Assembly: GCF_030691015.1 (NCBI RefSeq) | Contig: NZ_JAUYFF010000001.1 | Location: 1 to 64,000, forward strand | Source: Sulfuricurvum sp. | Lineage (GTDB): Bacteria > Campylobacterota > Campylobacteria > Campylobacterales > Sulfurimonadaceae | Length of the DNA: 64,000 nt | Reading direction: 5' to 3' | Shown here: in pieces, positions 62,104 through 64,000 of the stretch | How positions within the stretch are numbered: the first letter of the stretch is position 1 | How the letters are laid out: every line of letters starts with the position of its first letter | The notes under the pieces: generated by a model | Told to the model about the DNA's origin: nothing | What the model saw: the letters and a program-made list of their open reading frames with translations, nothing else | Databases searched by the model: none | Translations under genes and position numbers: made by a program

Positions 62104-63638
62104 TATTTCTCCTTTCTAATTTGAACTTTGTTGTATAAGGATGCGAAGAGAGCCGCCCTATGATGCGAATCCCTCGCATTCGTCTCTTCTCCAATCTCAA
62201 CCTGTTTTTCCGCTATCGTCAAGTACCTATCTACTTGTTCAAGATAGTAGCCTTCAAGATCCGCATCAGGAATCAGGTCATCACAGTCCAAACATTCCAA
62301 ATGGTTTCCACAACTAGCAACATCGGGGCAATAACCAAGATCGGCTATCTTATGGGCTCTTGGATTTGCTAATAAGTTCTCTTCATACTTGTCACCTATA
62401 CCATTAACTATAGATCCTTTCCAGTAATAGCGGGATTTTATATCGCCTTTTGCTTCCAAAAGCCTCTTTTGCTCAAATATCATAAAGCTGTCTGATGGAG
62501 CTGAATAAGCATCCAATGAACCATAGGAGCGATGATTGGCAAATTGTTTTAATTGAGGACTTGTCCAGCCGGACTCCATCCGCAGTGTAATACCAGTTTT
62601 TTTGAAGTCTCTTGGCACTGCACGTCTAGCTTCTGAAATTTTTAGGTCCATCTGTACTGAACGTATATATCTAGAATAGCTTAGTGAGGATAATGTGCAA
62701 ATTGATTTATCGACGACATGTCGATACGTCAACAGAAAGTCTTTTTTATCTGAAGCAACCTGAAGTTCGTATGCAATGCCTTGCTGTGTTCCAATAAGCT
62801 CAAACAGAATTTTCTGCATCGGTTCCTGAAGGTTTAAAAAACCCATCTTGTACTCAATTTCCCCTTTATTAGCGGAGTTTTTTACAACAGCATGTTTAAT
62901 CGTCGCCATCTCATCTGTGAGCCTTTTCACACAATCCAATGGGTAGTTAAGTGTATCCTCTGGTCTTGTGGCATACAATCTCATAATCCAATAGGCTACT
63001 CTGATATGAAGAGGTGCTACATCTGTATTGAAATGTGCATCCAATTTTTCTAGAACATCTTGATCAATCACTTTATACTTGCTATCTTTAGATTTTCGGT
63101 CATATGGGTTTTCAATAGCCTCGATACCCTCAATATATGCCATAAAAGAGTGTCCATTCATCACTGAATGAAACTTCATGGCAATATAGAACAGTTTATG
63201 TTTATACACCTCGGATATCAACTTTGCACTTCGTTCATCGACCTTGGCGTCAAGCCATACTGTGTAATGTGCTAACGTATCTTTTTGAACCTGATGTAGA
63301 TTGAGTTTCTTTTCGGAGAGAAACTGATAATAGTTAATCAAGTGCGTTTGGAGATCTCTACCGCTTCCCCGATTCAACCCAGCTACAACAAACAGTTTAG
63401 CTAGATATTTTCCTCTGTTGCCAAGCTTTCCAAGATCTCTGAAAGAAATCGTGTCTGGATGAGACTTATTGGAGCGCTTATCCAGCACCCATGACTCATT
63501 CTCAAATAATGAAGTCGAATACCTCCCTAATGTAACGATAAGCTCTTGCTCAGCCTTCTTTTCATCATTGAATTGCTCATTGAGAAGCTTTTGAAATGTG
63601 ACCTTCCAGACAAACGCTGGTTTTTTTAATGCTGGCAT
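62103..63638 (-). CDS. TnpB-like tyrosine recombinase of a Tn554-type element
   Basis: A 511-aa protein with a phage-integrase-like catalytic domain (about 190-410) and a C-terminal cysteine cluster (CPDVASCGNHLECLDCDD) like the one in Tn554 TnpB-type recombinases. A conserved Arg is in YATRPEDTL, a late His in FANHRS and the presumed Tyr nucleophile in SLDAYS. The central HxxR box, however, reads PRDFKKT, with His replaced by Arg and Arg by Lys, so catalysis may be weak or lost. It overlaps tnpA by 13 nt and tnpC by 1 nt. Confidence 0.7.
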   Translation of the reverse strand: MPALKKPAFVWKVTFQKLLNEQFNDEKKAEQELIVTLGRYSTSLFENESWVLDKRSNKSHPDTISFRDLGKLGNRGKYLAKLFVVAGLNRGSGRDLQTHLINYYQFLSEKKLNLHQVQKDTLAHYTVWLDAKVDERSAKLISEVYKHKLFYIAMKFHSVMNGHSFMAYIEGIEAIENPYDRKSKDSKYKVIDQDVLEKLDAHFNTDVAPLHIRVAYWIMRLYATRPEDTLNYPLDCVKRLTDEMATIKHAVVKNSANKGEIEYKMGFLNLQEPMQKILFELIGTQQGIAYELQVASDKKDFLLTYRHVVDKSICTLSSLSYSRYIRSVQMDLKISEARRAVPRDFKKTGITLRMESGWTSPQLKQFANHRSYGSLDAYSAPSDSFMIFEQKRLLEAKGDIKSRYYWKGSIVNGIGDKYEENLLANPRAHKIADLGYCPDVASCGNHLECLDCDDLIPDADLEGYYLEQVDRYLTIAEKQVEIGEETNARDSHHRAALFASLYNKVQIRKEK

Positions 63639-64000
63639 CTTCTTTCCTTCTCTACTTCAAGTTCATCAACCACACTCTGGTACGATTCGAGTCGATGCTG
63701 CTGGATAATATATTCAGCCCATGTAGCATACTCACGACTGGAAATCCCTTCTGCTTCCATTTCGATCACTATCGAATCCAAGATATTTTTTTGGTTATCT
63801 CTAAATTCGATCCATGTTTTCAGATATGGAACATCCGTGATCATACGAGCACAGCTTGCGCAACTCTCAACAGCCTGAAGTTTTCCGCATTCCCCCATAA
63901 TCGGATGCCGGACGCATTCCCCATATTCCATCTTTCGCTTGTGAACATACAACTCAATAAACAGTTGCTCTTTCTCCTCCCTGGTGTAGGCTTGAAGGCG
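63626..64000 (-). CDS. TnpA-like recombinase, C-terminal part (runs off right edge)
   Basis: The frame is open from its stop at 63626 to the end of the window, so only the last 124 codons or so are visible. They hold a cysteine-rich segment (YGECVRHPIMGECG, ESCASCARM) similar in style to the Cys cluster at the end of Tn554-type recombinases, then a helical tail. No catalytic motif is in view. Assignment as tnpA is by order (upstream of tnpB, 13-nt overlap). Confidence 0.55.
   Translation of the reverse strand, partial: RLQAYTREEKEQLFIELYVHKRKMEYGECVRHPIMGECGKLQAVESCASCARMITDVPYLKTWIEFRDNQKNILDSIVIEMEAEGISSREYATWAEYIIQQHRLESYQSVVDELEVEKERRCQH

Larger units (their letters stand above)
61615..64000 (-). 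mobile_element. Tn554-like tnpABC transposition module (partial)
   Basis: Three overlapping leftward genes, two of the tyrosine-recombinase type followed by a coiled-coil protein, as in Tn554 (tnpA-tnpB-tnpC). The element extends past the right edge. Its left boundary is not defined; it must lie between the HU stop (61537) and 61615. Tn554-type elements have no terminal inverted repeats, so the ends cannot be found by symmetry. Confidence 0.65.

Overview
The window reads as chromosomal DNA from a chemolithoautotrophic member of the Campylobacterota (Epsilonproteobacteria) of the Sulfuricurvum/Sulfurimonas type. Pointers are both subunits of ATP-citrate lyase (reductive TCA cycle), aminofutalosine synthase (futalosine menaquinone route), a fused IspDF enzyme followed by an HP1021-type atypical response regulator, a peb4-like gene beside fba, a periplasmic molybdoenzyme complex of the polysulfide/thiosulfate/tetrathionate reductase class, and many diguanylate cyclases and sensor proteins. 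This assignment rests on gene content and remembered synteny, not on a database search.

Layout. 1-200: a strong leftward promoter and structured leader, probably of an rRNA operon lying off the left edge. 201-6989: pseudopilin, aclBA, a GT-C-like membrane protein, a pabA/trpG amidotransferase and mqnE. 7072-16382: glnD and glmS among three diguanylate cyclases, two of them with a periplasmic c-heme motif. 16489-19060: mrp and thiC. 19277-22967: ispDF, HP1021-like regulator, a degenerate ATP-sulfurylase homologue and pgpA as one tight operon. 23027-25767: a CPA2-antiporter/histidine-kinase fusion with a KdpE-like regulator. 25783-37196, all leftward: an FeS/NrfD/molybdopterin oxidoreductase operon with TorD-like chaperone, polyferredoxin, two accessory proteins of unknown function and two paralogous Cache-PAS-GGDEF proteins at its tail. 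37436-43045: hisD, thioredoxin-like protein, aroK, cupin, heme-motif chemoreceptor and M23 peptidase. 43096-45376: fba, PEB4-type PpiC and a small Sel1/Hcp protein. 45431-50541: a MarR-controlled AaeAXB/NodT-type efflux operon with a palindromic operator candidate. 50751-55559: a second PpiC and two hybrid histidine kinases. 55670-61537: nth, a lipoprotein, cmoA, pyk, a stand-alone class III nucleotide cyclase-like protein, a coiled-coil protein, an XRE regulator with a small partner, and HU. 61615-64000: the distal part of a Tn554-like tnpABC transposition module that runs off the right edge.

How the genes fit together: carbon fixation (aclAB) and glycolytic/gluconeogenic steps (fba, pyk) sit in a genome that makes menaquinone and appears to respire inorganic sulfur or a similar oxyanion through the molybdoenzyme complex. 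Around this core is unusually dense signalling: five GGDEF proteins, three c-heme-motif sensors, two hybrid kinases, an ion-transporter-coupled kinase and a possible cyclic nucleotide cyclase. The most promising unusual items are the transporter-kinase fusion, the uncharacterised accessory genes of the molybdoenzyme operon (one resembling a stripped-down shikimate dehydrogenase substrate domain), the sulfurylase homologue lacking sulfate-binding residues, and the lone cyclase. No stretch above 300 bases lacks a gene.
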